Of a DNA stretch of 64,000 nt, positions 21,199-32,543 are shown in pieces (position 1 is the stretch's first letter; each line of letters starts with the position of its first letter). Origin of the DNA: Pseudoalteromonas sp. MEBiC 03607 (GTDB lineage: Bacteria > Pseudomonadota > Gammaproteobacteria > Enterobacterales > Alteromonadaceae); NCBI RefSeq assembly GCF_004792295.1, contig NZ_SRRY01000001.1:2676501-2740500 (forward strand), read 5' to 3'. Both the position numbers and the translations under genes were made by a program. The notes under the pieces were generated by a model that saw only the letters and a program-made list of their open reading frames with translations, made no database searches and was not told the origin of the DNA.

Positions 21199-21226
21199 AA
21201 AAAAAGCGCTCTAAAGAGCGCTTTTT
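21199..21226 (-). terminator. Terminator after Cys-repeat protein gene
   Basis: AGCGCTCT and AGAGCGCT form a perfect stem with flanking A7 and T5 runs, so it can work in either direction; only the minus-strand gene at 21249 needs it. Confidence 0.85.
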
Positions 21227-21248
21227 CAATCTAACTATAATGTTGCTA

Positions 21249-21683
21249 TTAGATAGCTGCGTTTTGGTAACGCTTAACGAAATCTGTTACTGCTTCGCCA
21301 TTACATTTTAAAGTATTTAAGTTACCAATTTTTTCACGCACAGGTGTTAAACCTTTTTTAAGTGCAGTGATACAAAGTTGAGTCTCTTTTTGCTCATTTT
21401 TAGCAAACACTTCAACAGCTGCCTTTGTTGCAGCTTCTTGTGATTGTGCTTTTTTAGCAATTTCACGGATGTCAGTACCGTTACATAAAATGCTCTTTGA
21501 AAAACGTGACATTGAAATGCCATGCTTTGCTGCTTCTTTACGTGCAGCGGTAAACCCTTCGTTCGCACTTAAGCTACATAACTTTGATTCAATACGGTTA
21601 TCAGCTGAAAAGTAGTGCGGGTTGCTTGCTAATGAGCCAAATGAGATACATGCAAGAGAAAGCATCACTAATTGTTTTTTCAT
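21249..21683 (-). CDS. Secreted protein with two Cys-pair repeats (possibly DUF3718)
   Basis: 144 residues with a signal peptide (1-20, FGSLAS). The mature part is two copies of a short unit. Unit 1 runs from KLC (C36) to LCNG (C67); unit 2 runs from QLC (C104) to KCNG (C127). Each unit starts with a Leu-Cys and ends with Cys-Asn-Gly, and each pair could form one disulfide. The pattern fits what I remember of DUF3718 in Shewanella and relatives, but I am not sure. Function unknown. Monocistronic with its own terminator. Confidence 0.7.
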   Translation of the reverse strand: MKKQLVMLSLACISFGSLASNPHYFSADNRIESKLCSLSANEGFTAARKEAAKHGISMSRFSKSILCNGTDIREIAKKAQSQEAATKAAVEVFAKNEQKETQLCITALKKGLTPVREKIGNLNTLKCNGEAVTDFVKRYQNAAI

Positions 21684-21929
21684 GGTTTACCTTTAAATAG
21701 TACATAATATGAACGGGTGATTTGTGCGCATTATATAACCAAAAATAAGTAGATCAACTGAATTATTTATTTAATTTAATTATTAATACTGAGTTAACAA
21801 TGTTTTTAAAATCAGCAGCAATTGATCAACATTTATTCAATTTGATTTTCGTAATTTGCTCATGAATAAGCCCTATTTTGATGGTAGAATTGCGCTAAAC
21901 GAATAAACAAAAATTCAGATAGGTAATCC

Positions 21930-22739
21930 ATGAAGGTAATCTCATTTAACATTAACGGCCTGCGCGCCCGTTTACACCAGTTGCAAGCGGTGATTGATAA
22001 ACATCAACCAGATATCATTGGCTTACAAGAAATCAAAGTGCATGATGAAGCCTTCCCGCTTGAGGATGTACAAAAAATGGGTTATCACGTTTTTTTCCAT
22101 GGTCAAAAAGCGCATTACGGCGTGGCAATGCTATGTAAGCAGGAACCTAAATCGGTTGTAAAAGGTTTTGCAACCGATACAGATGAATCACAGCGTCGTA
22201 TGATCAGCGTAACAGTGACTCAAGAAAATGGTCGCGATCTTACTGTGATGAATGGCTACTTCCCGCAAGGCGATAATATTGCCCATGAAACCAAGTTCCC
22301 ATATAAGCGTCAATTCTATAAAGATCTAATGACTCACTTAGAAGATAATCACACGCCAGAGCAAGATGTTATTGTGATGGGCGACATTAATATTTCACCG
22401 ACCGATCTCGACATTGGTATTGGAGAGCCTAACCGTAAGCGCTGGTTAAAAACGGGTAAATGTTCTTTTCAACCAGAAGAGCGTGAATGGCTAAGCACGT
22501 TATTAAACTGGGGCTTTAAAGATACCTTCCGTGAACTATACCCAGAAAAAACCGAACAATATTCGTGGTTTGATTACCGCTCAAAAGGTTTTGATGACAA
22601 CCGCGGTTTACGTATTGATGTGATTTTAGCAACCCCAGCGCTTGCTGAGCGTTGTGTTGAGTCAGGTATCGATTACGAATTACGTGGTATCGAGAAACCA
22701 TCTGATCATGCGCCAATTTGGTCAACATTTAACGCATGA
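21930..22739 (+). CDS. xthA: Exonuclease III
   Basis: 269 residues. Main AP endonuclease and 3'-5' exonuclease of base excision repair. Family motifs: [14 protein letters not shown] at the start, GLQEIKVHD with metal ligand E34, [24 protein letters not shown] with catalytic Asp/Asn, and SDHAPIW with the catalytic histidine near the C-terminus. The stop overlaps the start of the next gene (ATGA). Confidence 0.97.
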   Translation: MKVISFNINGLRARLHQLQAVIDKHQPDIIGLQEIKVHDEAFPLEDVQKMGYHVFFHGQKAHYGVAMLCKQEPKSVVKGFATDTDESQRRMISVTVTQENGRDLTVMNGYFPQGDNIAHETKFPYKRQFYKDLMTHLEDNHTPEQDVIVMGDINISPTDLDIGIGEPNRKRWLKTGKCSFQPEEREWLSTLLNWGFKDTFRELYPEKTEQYSWFDYRSKGFDDNRGLRIDVILATPALAERCVESGIDYELRGIEKPSDHAPIWSTFNA

Positions 22740-23386
22740 TAGAGACGATGCAATGGCAGCTCCCTTTGTGGAGCTGTGTGGCTTTAGTACTTTGGCTAAG
22801 CTTTGATAAGCAAAGCGCATCCCAATTATTGGCAACACCAATAAGACAAGTGGGTGTGCTCGCGTGTGCTTTAGTACTTGCAATATTATGGCGCATTAAA
22901 GCGGGAATATTGCCGGGCCTCGAATTGCATATATTAGGGGTCACCGCAGTGACCCTGATTTTAGGTTGGCGACTGGCTATTTTTGCAAGCAGCCTTGCAA
23001 GTCTACTGCTGGTGTTAGTCGCTCAGTTACCACTGCCCTTATTGCCTGTGCATTTACTATTTACGGCATTTATACCTATCACGCTGAGTTACTTGTGTTT
23101 TGTACTTTGCTATAGCTATTTACCAAGACACTTTTTTATTTATATCTTTTTATGCGCATTTTTAACCGCGGCTGTTATCGCTTGTATCAAAATACTTACC
23201 AGTGGTGTGTTTTATTACTTATTGGGTGATTACAGTTTTATTGAGATTTCAGAAAACTATCTCATTCTATGTGCCATAATTTGGTTTCCTGAAGCAATGC
23301 TCAATGGCATGGCTATTACCTTGTTGATCACCTATCGCCCGCACTGGGTTAAAACCTTTTATGATAAGGACTATTTAGACTCATGA
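22736..23386 (+). CDS. CbiM-like integral membrane protein (ECF transporter permease-like)
   Basis: 216 residues with six or so hydrophobic helices. It matches what I know of proteobacterial proteins annotated as energy-coupling factor permease, distant CbiM relatives. Recognisable parts are [22 protein letters not shown] with a central Gly-Leu-Glu-His segment, and the tail [15 protein letters not shown] followed by YRPHWVKTF. The metal-binding N-terminal MH of true CbiM/NikM is absent, and no ATPase or T-component is nearby. Transport of a cofactor or metal is a guess. It overlaps xthA and rlmA by four bases each, so the three are coupled. Confidence 0.7.
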   Translation: MIETMQWQLPLWSCVALVLWLSFDKQSASQLLATPIRQVGVLACALVLAILWRIKAGILPGLELHILGVTAVTLILGWRLAIFASSLASLLLVLVAQLPLPLLPVHLLFTAFIPITLSYLCFVLCYSYLPRHFFIYIFLCAFLTAAVIACIKILTSGVFYYLLGDYSFIEISENYLILCAIIWFPEAMLNGMAITLLITYRPHWVKTFYDKDYLDS

Positions 23387-24180
23387 GTCTTCACTATCAC
23401 TGCCCGCTTTGCAAACTTGAACTTACGCTAACCGATAAAACTTACCGCTGTGACAACAACCATAGTTTTGATATCGCCAAAGAGGGTTATGTCAATTTAC
23501 TACCCGTGCAAAATAAAAAGTCGAAACAACCGGGTGATAACCTTGAAATGGTGCAAGCACGCCGAGCTTTTTTAAGTGCGGGGCACTACCTTTTTTTACA
23601 GCAAGCTTTAGCTGAGTTAGTGGCATCACTTAAACCAAATACAGTAATTGATTTAGGATGTGGCGAAGGCTTTTATACCCAAGCAATAGCAGCGCAATCG
23701 AGTGCCGAAGTATATGGTGTTGATATTTCGAAGCCGGCGGTAAAATACGCGGCTAAGCGTTATGAAAATGCAAATTTTAGTGTTGCCTCGATTAGCCAAG
23801 CCCCTTTTGCTGACGCATCTGCCGATGTGCTTGTCAGTGTGTTTGCTCCCTTATTTGCACAAGAACTTGCTCGACTTGCCAAATCGCAAGGCAGTCTAAT
23901 TGTCGCAAGCCCAGGACCTTGGCATCTTAAAGAATTAAAAGCGTTTATTTATGCGGATGTAAAACCACATACAGAGATAGAGCCACCAGCAGGATTTAGT
24001 AAAGAGTCAATAAACTTACTAGAGCAACAGGTGCTATTGCCTGTTGATGAGATTAAACATTTAATTATGATGACACCGTTTGCTTGGAAGTTTCGCCCAG
24101 AGCATTGGCAGCAGATAGAGCAACAAGGCCCACAAAAAGTAACGTTATCGTTTTATGTGAGCCAGTTTATTCGTGATTAA
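23383..24180 (+). CDS. rlmA: RlmA, 23S rRNA (guanine-N1)-methyltransferase
   Basis: 265 residues. An N-terminal zinc site C7-x2-C10 ... C23-x3-H27 precedes DIAKEGYVNLLPVQ, the family signature. The SAM-binding motif VIDLGCGEGFYTQ lies near 87-99. In E. coli RlmA (RrmA) methylates G745 of 23S rRNA; in Gram-positives the related TlrB methylates G748. Third gene of the overlapping xthA cluster; its 3' end overlaps the convergent yfbV by four bases. Confidence 0.93.
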   Translation: MSLHYHCPLCKLELTLTDKTYRCDNNHSFDIAKEGYVNLLPVQNKKSKQPGDNLEMVQARRAFLSAGHYLFLQQALAELVASLKPNTVIDLGCGEGFYTQAIAAQSSAEVYGVDISKPAVKYAAKRYENANFSVASISQAPFADASADVLVSVFAPLFAQELARLAKSQGSLIVASPGPWHLKELKAFIYADVKPHTEIEPPAGFSKESINLLEQQVLLPVDEIKHLIMMTPFAWKFRPEHWQQIEQQGPQKVTLSFYVSQFIRD

Positions 24181-24623
24181 AAGTGTTCTTTTGTGAACGC
24201 TTTATCCATCTTTTCGAACATATCTTTTAAAAGTTGAGCTAAATCTGTGTAGCATGGTTTTTCAGTTGTGAGTTGTGACTGATAGCCATGCGCCTTCATT
24301 TTACTATGCAGCTCGGTATACCAACTTAACATAGCTGGTTCTAAACGGGTTTGAGCGCGACGACCTAGCCACAACAAACCTTGCAGCGGTAGTGATAAAA
24401 AGAAAAGCGCGATAGTGATAGCTTGTGGAAAATAATCACTACCTAAATAATTAACTTGCATGAATACAGTCAGCATTGCCAATATTGGCATCACTGTAAT
24501 AGCCAGAACAGTGGCCTTGATCACTCTAAATTCGGCAAACATTGGAGCGAGCTCTTGTCGCATCGGCCATTTTTTCGCGTACTGACGACCTGTTTGCACT
24601 TGTGACATGACACCTTTTTGCAT
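24177..24623 (-). CDS. yfbV: YfbV, terminus-macrodomain insulation protein (UPF0208)
   Basis: About 148 residues. Two hydrophobic helices (roughly 40-65 and 70-95) flank a periplasmic turn. Conserved text is GRQYAKKWPMRQELAPMF, FRVIKATVLA, and LPLQGLLWLGRRAQT. E. coli YfbV stops the MatP effect from spreading outside Ter and sits beside ackA-pta, as here. Four in-frame ATGs compete; I chose the one at 24623 because AGGAG lies five bases before it. A start at 24644 would add seven residues. Confidence 0.9.
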   Translation of the reverse strand: MQKGVMSQVQTGRQYAKKWPMRQELAPMFAEFRVIKATVLAITVMPILAMLTVFMQVNYLGSDYFPQAITIALFFLSLPLQGLLWLGRRAQTRLEPAMLSWYTELHSKMKAHGYQSQLTTEKPCYTDLAQLLKDMFEKMDKAFTKEHF

Positions 24624-24913
24624 CATCACTCCTAGGGTCTTCATCTTGTTTCACAATCGAGTGTAACACACTCCCGGATACAATCCCTGCAAAACCTGTC
24701 CTAGTTTTAATACCAAATTAATGGTAATGAGACTAACGTTTAATGTCTAAATGAGATAAAATGTTATCGGCTTAAGTCAACCAGACTTTAGTATAATTAC
24801 AGCCTAGCTTTGTTAAGTGTAGCAACAAAATACTTATTTACTATACTGGCAAAGAATTCTAATTATCAAGCCTTAATATACACTGACTGATATCGTATTT
24901 TTAGGACCTAGCT
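24624..24913. other. Divergent control region yfbV / ackA
   Basis: About 290 bases with no gene. It contains an inverted repeat TACCA-aattaa-TGGTA (24711-24726). Two promoter -10 candidates face ackA: TATAAT (24792-24797) and TATACT (24842-24847), neither with a clear -35. AGGA precedes the ackA ATG. I could not recognise an ArcA or Fnr site. Confidence 0.5.
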
Positions 24914-26128
24914 ATGTCAACGCACCTTTGCTCACCACACCATGTTTTAGTACTGAACTGTGGTAGTTCAAGTTTAAAATTTGCCATTTTAGATGCCACT
25001 ACTTCTGACGAAGTTATTTCTGGTTTAGCTGAGCGCCTTGGCTCAGACACGCCTTCAATCAAATATAAATATAATGGTGAAAAACAACTTATCGAACTGG
25101 CAAAGGGCCAAGCCCATGATGCAGCCATTGCTGAGCTTGTGAAGCTAGTTAATGAGTTAGGTCTGGCAGATAACTTAATTGCGGTGGGTCATCGTGTTGT
25201 GCACGGTGGTGAGCATTTCACTGAGTCTGTGCTTATCGACGATAATGTACTTACTGCTATCGAAAAAACAGCGGCACTTGCTCCACTTCATAACCCTGCA
25301 AATTTATTGGGTATTCGCACTGCAAAGCAAGCGTTCTCAGCGCTGCCACAAATTGCCGTGTTTGATACTGCGTTTCACCAAACCATGCCTAATATTGCTT
25401 ACTTATACGCTTTGCCTTACTCACTATATAAAGAGCATGGCGTAAGACGCTATGGTTTTCATGGTACCAGTCATTATTACGTTGCTGGTGAAGCAGCAAA
25501 ATTATTAGGCAAAGAGCGCGAGCAAACTAATGTGATCAGTGCACATTTAGGTAATGGTTGTTCAGTGTGTGCGATTAAAGATGGTAAGAGTGTAGATACC
25601 AGTATGGGTCTTACGCCGCTTGAAGGCTTAGTGATGGGTACTCGCAGTGGTAGCATCGATCCGGGTTTATTCACCTTTTTAACGCAGCAACTTAATTACA
25701 CGGCTCAAGAAATTGATGATTTACTCAATAAGCAAAGTGGCTTGCTAGGTATTAGTGAATTATCAAATGACTGCCGCACTATCGAAGAAGCCGCCGTTGA
25801 AGGCCACCCGCAAGCAAACCTTGCACTCGATATCTTCTGTTACCGCTTAGCTAAACAAATAGCTGCTTTTTTAGTTCCTCTACAACGTTTAGATGCACTT
25901 ATTTTTACCGGCGGTATCGGTGAAAACTCAGATATTATTCGTGACAAAGTCATCACTCAATTAGGCTTTTTAGGCCTTGAGTGTGATGAAGATGCAAACT
26001 TAGCGGCACGTTTTGGTAAAGAAGGTCTAATTTCAAAAGGCCAAGCGCATGCGAAAGCGTTTGTGATCCCTACCAACGAAGAATGGGTGATTGCTAACGA
26101 TGCAGCCCGTATTGCACAGGAGGCTTAA
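24914..26128 (+). CDS. ackA: Acetate kinase
   Basis: 404 residues. Interconverts acetyl-phosphate plus ADP and acetate plus ATP. ASKHA-fold signatures: VLNCGSSSLKFAI (N15), GHRVVHGGEHF with the catalytic arginine, FDTAFHQTMP, HLGNGCSVCAI, TSMGLTPLEGLVMGTRSG, and IFTGGIGENS. It is followed four bases later by pta in the standard ackA-pta operon of acetate overflow and acetyl-phosphate signalling. Confidence 0.98.
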   Translation: MSTHLCSPHHVLVLNCGSSSLKFAILDATTSDEVISGLAERLGSDTPSIKYKYNGEKQLIELAKGQAHDAAIAELVKLVNELGLADNLIAVGHRVVHGGEHFTESVLIDDNVLTAIEKTAALAPLHNPANLLGIRTAKQAFSALPQIAVFDTAFHQTMPNIAYLYALPYSLYKEHGVRRYGFHGTSHYYVAGEAAKLLGKEREQTNVISAHLGNGCSVCAIKDGKSVDTSMGLTPLEGLVMGTRSGSIDPGLFTFLTQQLNYTAQEIDDLLNKQSGLLGISELSNDCRTIEEAAVEGHPQANLALDIFCYRLAKQIAAFLVPLQRLDALIFTGGIGENSDIIRDKVITQLGFLGLECDEDANLAARFGKEGLISKGQAHAKAFVIPTNEEWVIANDAARIAQEA

Positions 26129-26132
26129 GTAA

Positions 26133-28289
26133 ATGGCACATAGAATTATGTTGATCCCTATTTCAACGGGGGTTGGTTTAACGTCTGTTTCTGTTGGTTT
26201 AGTCCGCGCGCTTGAGCAAAAAGCGCTAAAGGTAAACTTTTTTAAGCCAATCGCACAGCCTCGTTCTGGCGATACAGGCCCAGAAAAGTCAACGCAAATT
26301 GTCACCCATGGTTCGCCAATTAATCCACCTACACCATTTGAGCTGAGCTATGCAGAGCAAATGATTGGTGATGGTAAAGGCGACGACTTACTAGAAGAAA
26401 TCGTAGAGCGCTTTGAAAGCACTATTAAAGAAGACGAAATTGCGATTATCGAAGGTATGGTGCCAACACGTCGTCAGCCTTATGCTGGCCGTGTAAACCG
26501 CGAAATCGCGCAAACATTAGGTGCTGATATTGTTTTTGTATTAACACCAAGCAACGATAGCAATGACCAAATTGAAGACCGTTTAGAAATCGCCTCTGGC
26601 AACTATGGCGGTGTTAACCACCCTCGCGTGCTAGGTTGTATTTTCAACAAAGTAAATGCTCCTTTAGATGACGAAGGTCGCGCACGTGCAGACCTTGTTG
26701 AGGCCCATGAGCCTGAGCAACTTGAAAACGAATTAAACCGTTTAGCATCACTGCCGATTTTCAGAAAGCACCCATTTAAGTTATTAGGTTCAATTCCGTG
26801 GGATTTCGACCTAGTAGCGCCGCGTGTGCGCGATTTATGTGAATACTTAAAAGCCGAAGTCATTAACGAAGGCGACATGGCTCACCGTCGTTTACGTCGT
26901 GTCACTTTCTGTGCGCGAACGGTTTCAAACATTTTAAGCCACTTTACCCCGGGTGCATTACTGGTAACACCAGGCGATCGCTCTGATGTATTAGTTGCGG
27001 CTTGTTTATCAGCCATGAATGGCACCAAGCTTGGGGCGATTTTATTAACCGGTGGCTTTAAGCCTGAAGATCGCATTATGAAATTGTGCGAGCAAGCCAT
27101 GGATACAGGCCTGCCAATTCTTGCAACAGAGGAAGATACTTGGCGCACGTCACTCTTGCTGCACAACTTCAATATGGAAGTACCATGTGATGATGACCAA
27201 CGTATCGATAAGGTGAAAGATCATAACGCCAGCCATATCGACTCTGATTGGTTAGACAGCCTTGCGAAAAGTGTTGGCCGTACTCGTAAAATGTCACCGC
27301 CTGCGTTTCGTTTTTTACTAACAGACAAAGCTCGTCAAGCGAATAAAACCGTAGTTTTACCTGAAGGTAATGAGCCGCGTACGATTAAAGCTGCGGCAAT
27401 TTGTGGCCAACGTGGTATTGCTAAAACAATCCTGCTTGGTGACAAAGAAGAGATTTTACGTATTGCAGAGCAACAAGGTGTAGAGCTCAACGATAACGTT
27501 ACAATTATTGAACCGAGTGATGTAATTAACGATTACGTTGCGCCTATGGTCGAAATTCGTAAAAACAAAGGCTTAACTGAAGTTATTGCCCAAGAGCAAC
27601 TACTCGACAATGTGGTACTTGGTACCATGATGCTTGAGCAAGGTAAAGTTGATGGCTTAGTTTCGGGCGCTGTTAACACCACTGCAAACACCATTCGCCC
27701 ACCGTTACAGTTAATTAAAACTGCACCGGGCTCGTCGTTAGTCTCATCGGTATTCTTTATGCTGTTACCTGATCAAGTACTGGTTTATGGTGACTGTGCA
27801 ATTAACCCAGACCCAACCGCAGAGCAGCTAGCCGATATTGCAATTCAATCAGCAGACTCAGCCGCCGCGTTTGGTATTGAGCCTCGTGTTGCAATGATCA
27901 GCTACAGTACGGGTACTTCGGGTTCAGGTGCTGACGTAGAAAAAGTGCGTGAAGCCACTAAGCTTGCCCAGCAAAAGCGCCCTGATTTAGTGATTGATGG
28001 CCCACTTCAGTACGACGCTGCAATTATGGAAAACGTTGCGATTAAGAAAGCTCCTGGCAGCCCTGTAGCAGGTAAAGCGACGGTGTTCGTATTCCCAGAT
28101 TTAAATACCGGTAATACAACCTATAAAGCCGTGCAACGTAGTGCTGACTTAATTAGTATTGGCCCAATGCTGCAAGGTATGCGTAAGCCAGTAAATGACT
28201 TGAGCCGTGGTGCATTAGTAGACGATATTGTTTACACCATTGCCCTTACGGCGATTCAAGCTAAGCAAGTTGAAAGCTTAGAAAATTAA
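26133..28289 (+). CDS. pta: Phosphate acetyltransferase
   Basis: 718 residues, the long enterobacterial type. It exchanges CoA and phosphate on the acetyl group. The N-terminal BioD-like domain starts [20 protein letters not shown]; a central DRTGG domain spans about 225-340. The C-terminal catalytic PTA/PTB domain (about 390-715) has [33 protein letters not shown], and [20 protein letters not shown] inside the end of ackA serves as its ribosome binding site. Confidence 0.98.
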   Translation: MAHRIMLIPISTGVGLTSVSVGLVRALEQKALKVNFFKPIAQPRSGDTGPEKSTQIVTHGSPINPPTPFELSYAEQMIGDGKGDDLLEEIVERFESTIKEDEIAIIEGMVPTRRQPYAGRVNREIAQTLGADIVFVLTPSNDSNDQIEDRLEIASGNYGGVNHPRVLGCIFNKVNAPLDDEGRARADLVEAHEPEQLENELNRLASLPIFRKHPFKLLGSIPWDFDLVAPRVRDLCEYLKAEVINEGDMAHRRLRRVTFCARTVSNILSHFTPGALLVTPGDRSDVLVAACLSAMNGTKLGAILLTGGFKPEDRIMKLCEQAMDTGLPILATEEDTWRTSLLLHNFNMEVPCDDDQRIDKVKDHNASHIDSDWLDSLAKSVGRTRKMSPPAFRFLLTDKARQANKTVVLPEGNEPRTIKAAAICGQRGIAKTILLGDKEEILRIAEQQGVELNDNVTIIEPSDVINDYVAPMVEIRKNKGLTEVIAQEQLLDNVVLGTMMLEQGKVDGLVSGAVNTTANTIRPPLQLIKTAPGSSLVSSVFFMLLPDQVLVYGDCAINPDPTAEQLADIAIQSADSAAAFGIEPRVAMISYSTGTSGSGADVEKVREATKLAQQKRPDLVIDGPLQYDAAIMENVAIKKAPGSPVAGKATVFVFPDLNTGNTTYKAVQRSADLISIGPMLQGMRKPVNDLSRGALVDDIVYTIALTAIQAKQVESLEN

Positions 28290-28301
28290 CCCTTCAAAAA
28301 T

Positions 28302-28336
28302 TAGGCTAATTTATAAATTCTTTATAAATTAGCCTA
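28302..28336 (+). terminator. Long hairpin downstream of pta
   Basis: TAGGCTAATTTATAAA and its exact complement form a 16-bp perfect stem with a three-base TTC turn. The following sequence is only moderately T-rich. It begins 12 bases after the pta stop, so it is probably the pta terminator or an RNA-stabilising 3' hairpin. Confidence 0.65.
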
Positions 28337-28367
28337 TTACCTTCTTTATACTGAGCTATTCCCATAT

Positions 28368-28390
28368 TTATCCACAGAATCTGTGGACAA
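28368..28390. promoter_or_regulatory. Inverted pair of DnaA-box-like sequences
   Basis: TTATCCACA (28368-28376) is identical to the E. coli DnaA box. After five bases, TGTGGACAA (28382-28390) is a DnaA box in the opposite orientation with one change. The inner part TCCACAGA-a-TCTGTGGA is a perfect palindrome. It lies in the 210-base gap between pta and the ACT-domain gene. DnaA binding is inferred from sequence only. Confidence 0.5.
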
Positions 28391-28499
28391 GATTTAAAGG
28401 CTAAACTGAGCAAATCCCCAGCAATCAAAATTATTGCGCTTTATCTTAACTTTGTTTACCTATACTATAAATTCAAAGGCTTCAAAGATAGGATCACAG

Positions 28500-28892
28500 A
28501 TGTCAAAACAAACGTTACAACTTCATAGTGAAGAACTTACCATTCATAGTTTAGATGTTGATGCAACGATTGATCCTGCCCTACTCCAACAAGCTATTTT
28601 CTTTATTGCTAAAACCGCCGATGAGCTATCAATTGTATGCCCAAGTACCTTTGCAATAGACAGTTTAGATCAAGAAACTGATTGGCTAGCACTTGAAGTG
28701 ATTGGCCCTCTTGGCTTTTCTTTAACGGGTATTATGGCGAACATTTCTGGTGTGCTTGCTAAAGCGTCAATTTCGATTTTTGCTTTATCAACGTACGATA
28801 CCGATTATGTCTTGGTGAAAAAGCAAAGCATGGCAAAAGCCATTACAGCACTTAGAAAAGACGGTTACCATGTGATAGGTGACGTTAAATAA
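28500..28892 (+). CDS. ACT-domain protein (CASTOR/COG3603-like)
   Basis: 130 residues from the ATG at 28500, which has AGGA six bases before it; an upstream ATG at 28434 would add 22 residues without a ribosome site. The C-terminal half (about 66-128) has LALEVIGPLGFSLTGIMA then SGVLAKASISIFALSTYDTDYVL, the small-molecule ACT fold of CASTOR-type proteins. Likely binds an amino acid; ligand and role unknown. It is first of a five-gene run with gaps of 3, 5, -1 and -4 bases. Confidence 0.82.
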   Translation: MSKQTLQLHSEELTIHSLDVDATIDPALLQQAIFFIAKTADELSIVCPSTFAIDSLDQETDWLALEVIGPLGFSLTGIMANISGVLAKASISIFALSTYDTDYVLVKKQSMAKAITALRKDGYHVIGDVK

Positions 28893-28895
28893 GCC

Positions 28896-29393
28896 ATGAG
28901 TATCGACGTTCAATATTTGCCTGAGCGCAGCCTAAGAAAAGCGCGTTGTATGGCAATCAAAAGCCCTTTTACAGGTCGTGTTAAAAGTATGGCTGAACAC
29001 CCAGAGCCTTTTTTTAGGTATGCCACCGTTGGTCCTGGGATTTGTGTAGAACTAACGAGCCACAATATTATTGCCCCTTTCGATGGCACACTATTACAAG
29101 TTAAAAATGCAGGAAAAGAATATATTTTACAGGCCAAAAATGGTTTGAAAATATTATTAAATTTATCGTTTTCATCTATAGAAAAGCATATTAGCCACAC
29201 CAACATTGCTAAGCTAAATGGCAGTAAAATTAGCCAAGGTGAGCGATTAGCCTATTTTGACCTACGCGAGCTAAGCAGCCCTATGCTAGGCACAGTTTGC
29301 GTGCTCAACAGCCATAATCTTGGCCCCCTTTATTATTCACTATCTCAGGTCATTGCTGGGGTAGATACTTTACTCACTGTAACTAAAAAGTAG
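28896..29393 (+). CDS. EIIA-Glc-like protein lacking both active-site histidines
   Basis: 165 residues. The fold signature of PTS EIIA-Glc/Crr is clear: IKSPFTGRVKSMAEHPEPFF, TVGPGICVEL, IIAPFDGTLLQV, and SKISQGERLAYFDL. By hand alignment to E. coli Crr (from memory), the phosphorylated His90 in VHFGIDT is N89 here (LLNLSFSS) and the supporting His75 in TNHAF is K74. It cannot be a normal phosphocarrier. It may be a regulatory or binding relic of the fold. It lies between the ACT gene and yffB in a tight operon with dapE. Confidence 0.8.
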   Translation: MSIDVQYLPERSLRKARCMAIKSPFTGRVKSMAEHPEPFFRYATVGPGICVELTSHNIIAPFDGTLLQVKNAGKEYILQAKNGLKILLNLSFSSIEKHISHTNIAKLNGSKISQGERLAYFDLRELSSPMLGTVCVLNSHNLGPLYYSLSQVIAGVDTLLTVTKK

Positions 29394-29398
29394 AATTT

Positions 29399-31551
<2,153 letters not shown>

Positions 31552-31571
<20 letters not shown>

Positions 31572-32439
31572 CCATTAAAAACACCAAAACAGCGCCAAGA
31601 ATTAAGGCGCTGGCTATTATTAAACGCGTTGTCAGTTGCTCATCTAAAAATAGCACCCCCGCTATTGTAGCAAGCACTGGGACTGTTAGTTGTACCACAC
31701 CCGCTTGGCTACTTTTTAGTTTTGGTAGTGCAACATACCAAATACTGTAACCGACTCCTGATGCAAGTGCTCCTGAGGCTATAGCTAAGCAAATCCCTGT
31801 GGCTGAGACTGCTTGCCAATCTAAAGCAACTACAAGAACTAAAATCGGCACAAGTATTAAACTTCTTAAAAAGTTAAAACTAGTTACTTGCAGCGGTGAT
31901 CTGCATGATTTTCCACGAATGCTGTAAATTCCCCACGCTACGCCACTTATTGCCATAAGCATAGCGGGTAAAAAAGAGGGCACTGTTGCAGAGGGCAACA
32001 TTAAATAAATAAAGCCAGCAAAGGCTACAAACAACGCCCCCCACTGCACTTTACTAAGCGGCTCTTTGTTAAAAACACTGTGGCCTATCATAGTCAGTTG
32101 CACCGCAGAAAATAAAATAAGTGCGCCCGTGCCGGTATTTAAATCAACGTAGGCAACTGAAAAGCAGAGCGCGTAAACAAATAAACTAAGCGCACTAATA
32201 TTGTTACCTTTATCGGTTAAAGGCTTAGCTCTTTGCGATTTTAATTGCCACTGCAACAGTATAAGCAGCATCAATGCCCCACTTACCAAGCGTAAGGCAG
32301 TGAAACTTAATGGGTCAATATCACCACTTTGTAATGCCATACGACACAGCAAGGAGTTAGCTGCAAACGCACACAGTGCAATTAAAGTATAGAGTACAGT
32401 ACTTAACAAATGTGGTGTTCCTTTAACATTAAAAAACAC
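31552..32439 (-). CDS. EamA/DMT superfamily transporter
   Basis: 295 residues with ten hydrophobic helices in two EamA repeats, ending in the positive tail MAKKRSL. Family features include NSLLCRMALQSGDIDPLSFTALR in short at the N-terminus, and the second-repeat segment QLTVPVLATIAGVLFLDEQLT. DMT proteins export amino acids, purines or other metabolites; the substrate is not predictable. Single gene, convergent with the peptidase gene and divergent from the next lipoprotein gene. Confidence 0.9.
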
Positions 32440-32543
32440 TAGACCAGTAAGTTGTCTATTAACTTACGATTTTTTACATAATTTATCATAGAAGGTTAAG
32501 CCGCGTATGCTAATCTGAGTACATTGTTTAAAAGGAGTGTTCA

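Noticed and set aside
28368..28390. DnaA-box pair as a replication origin
   Set aside because: Only two boxes, no AT-rich unwinding 13-mers and no dnaA, dnaN or mnmG nearby.
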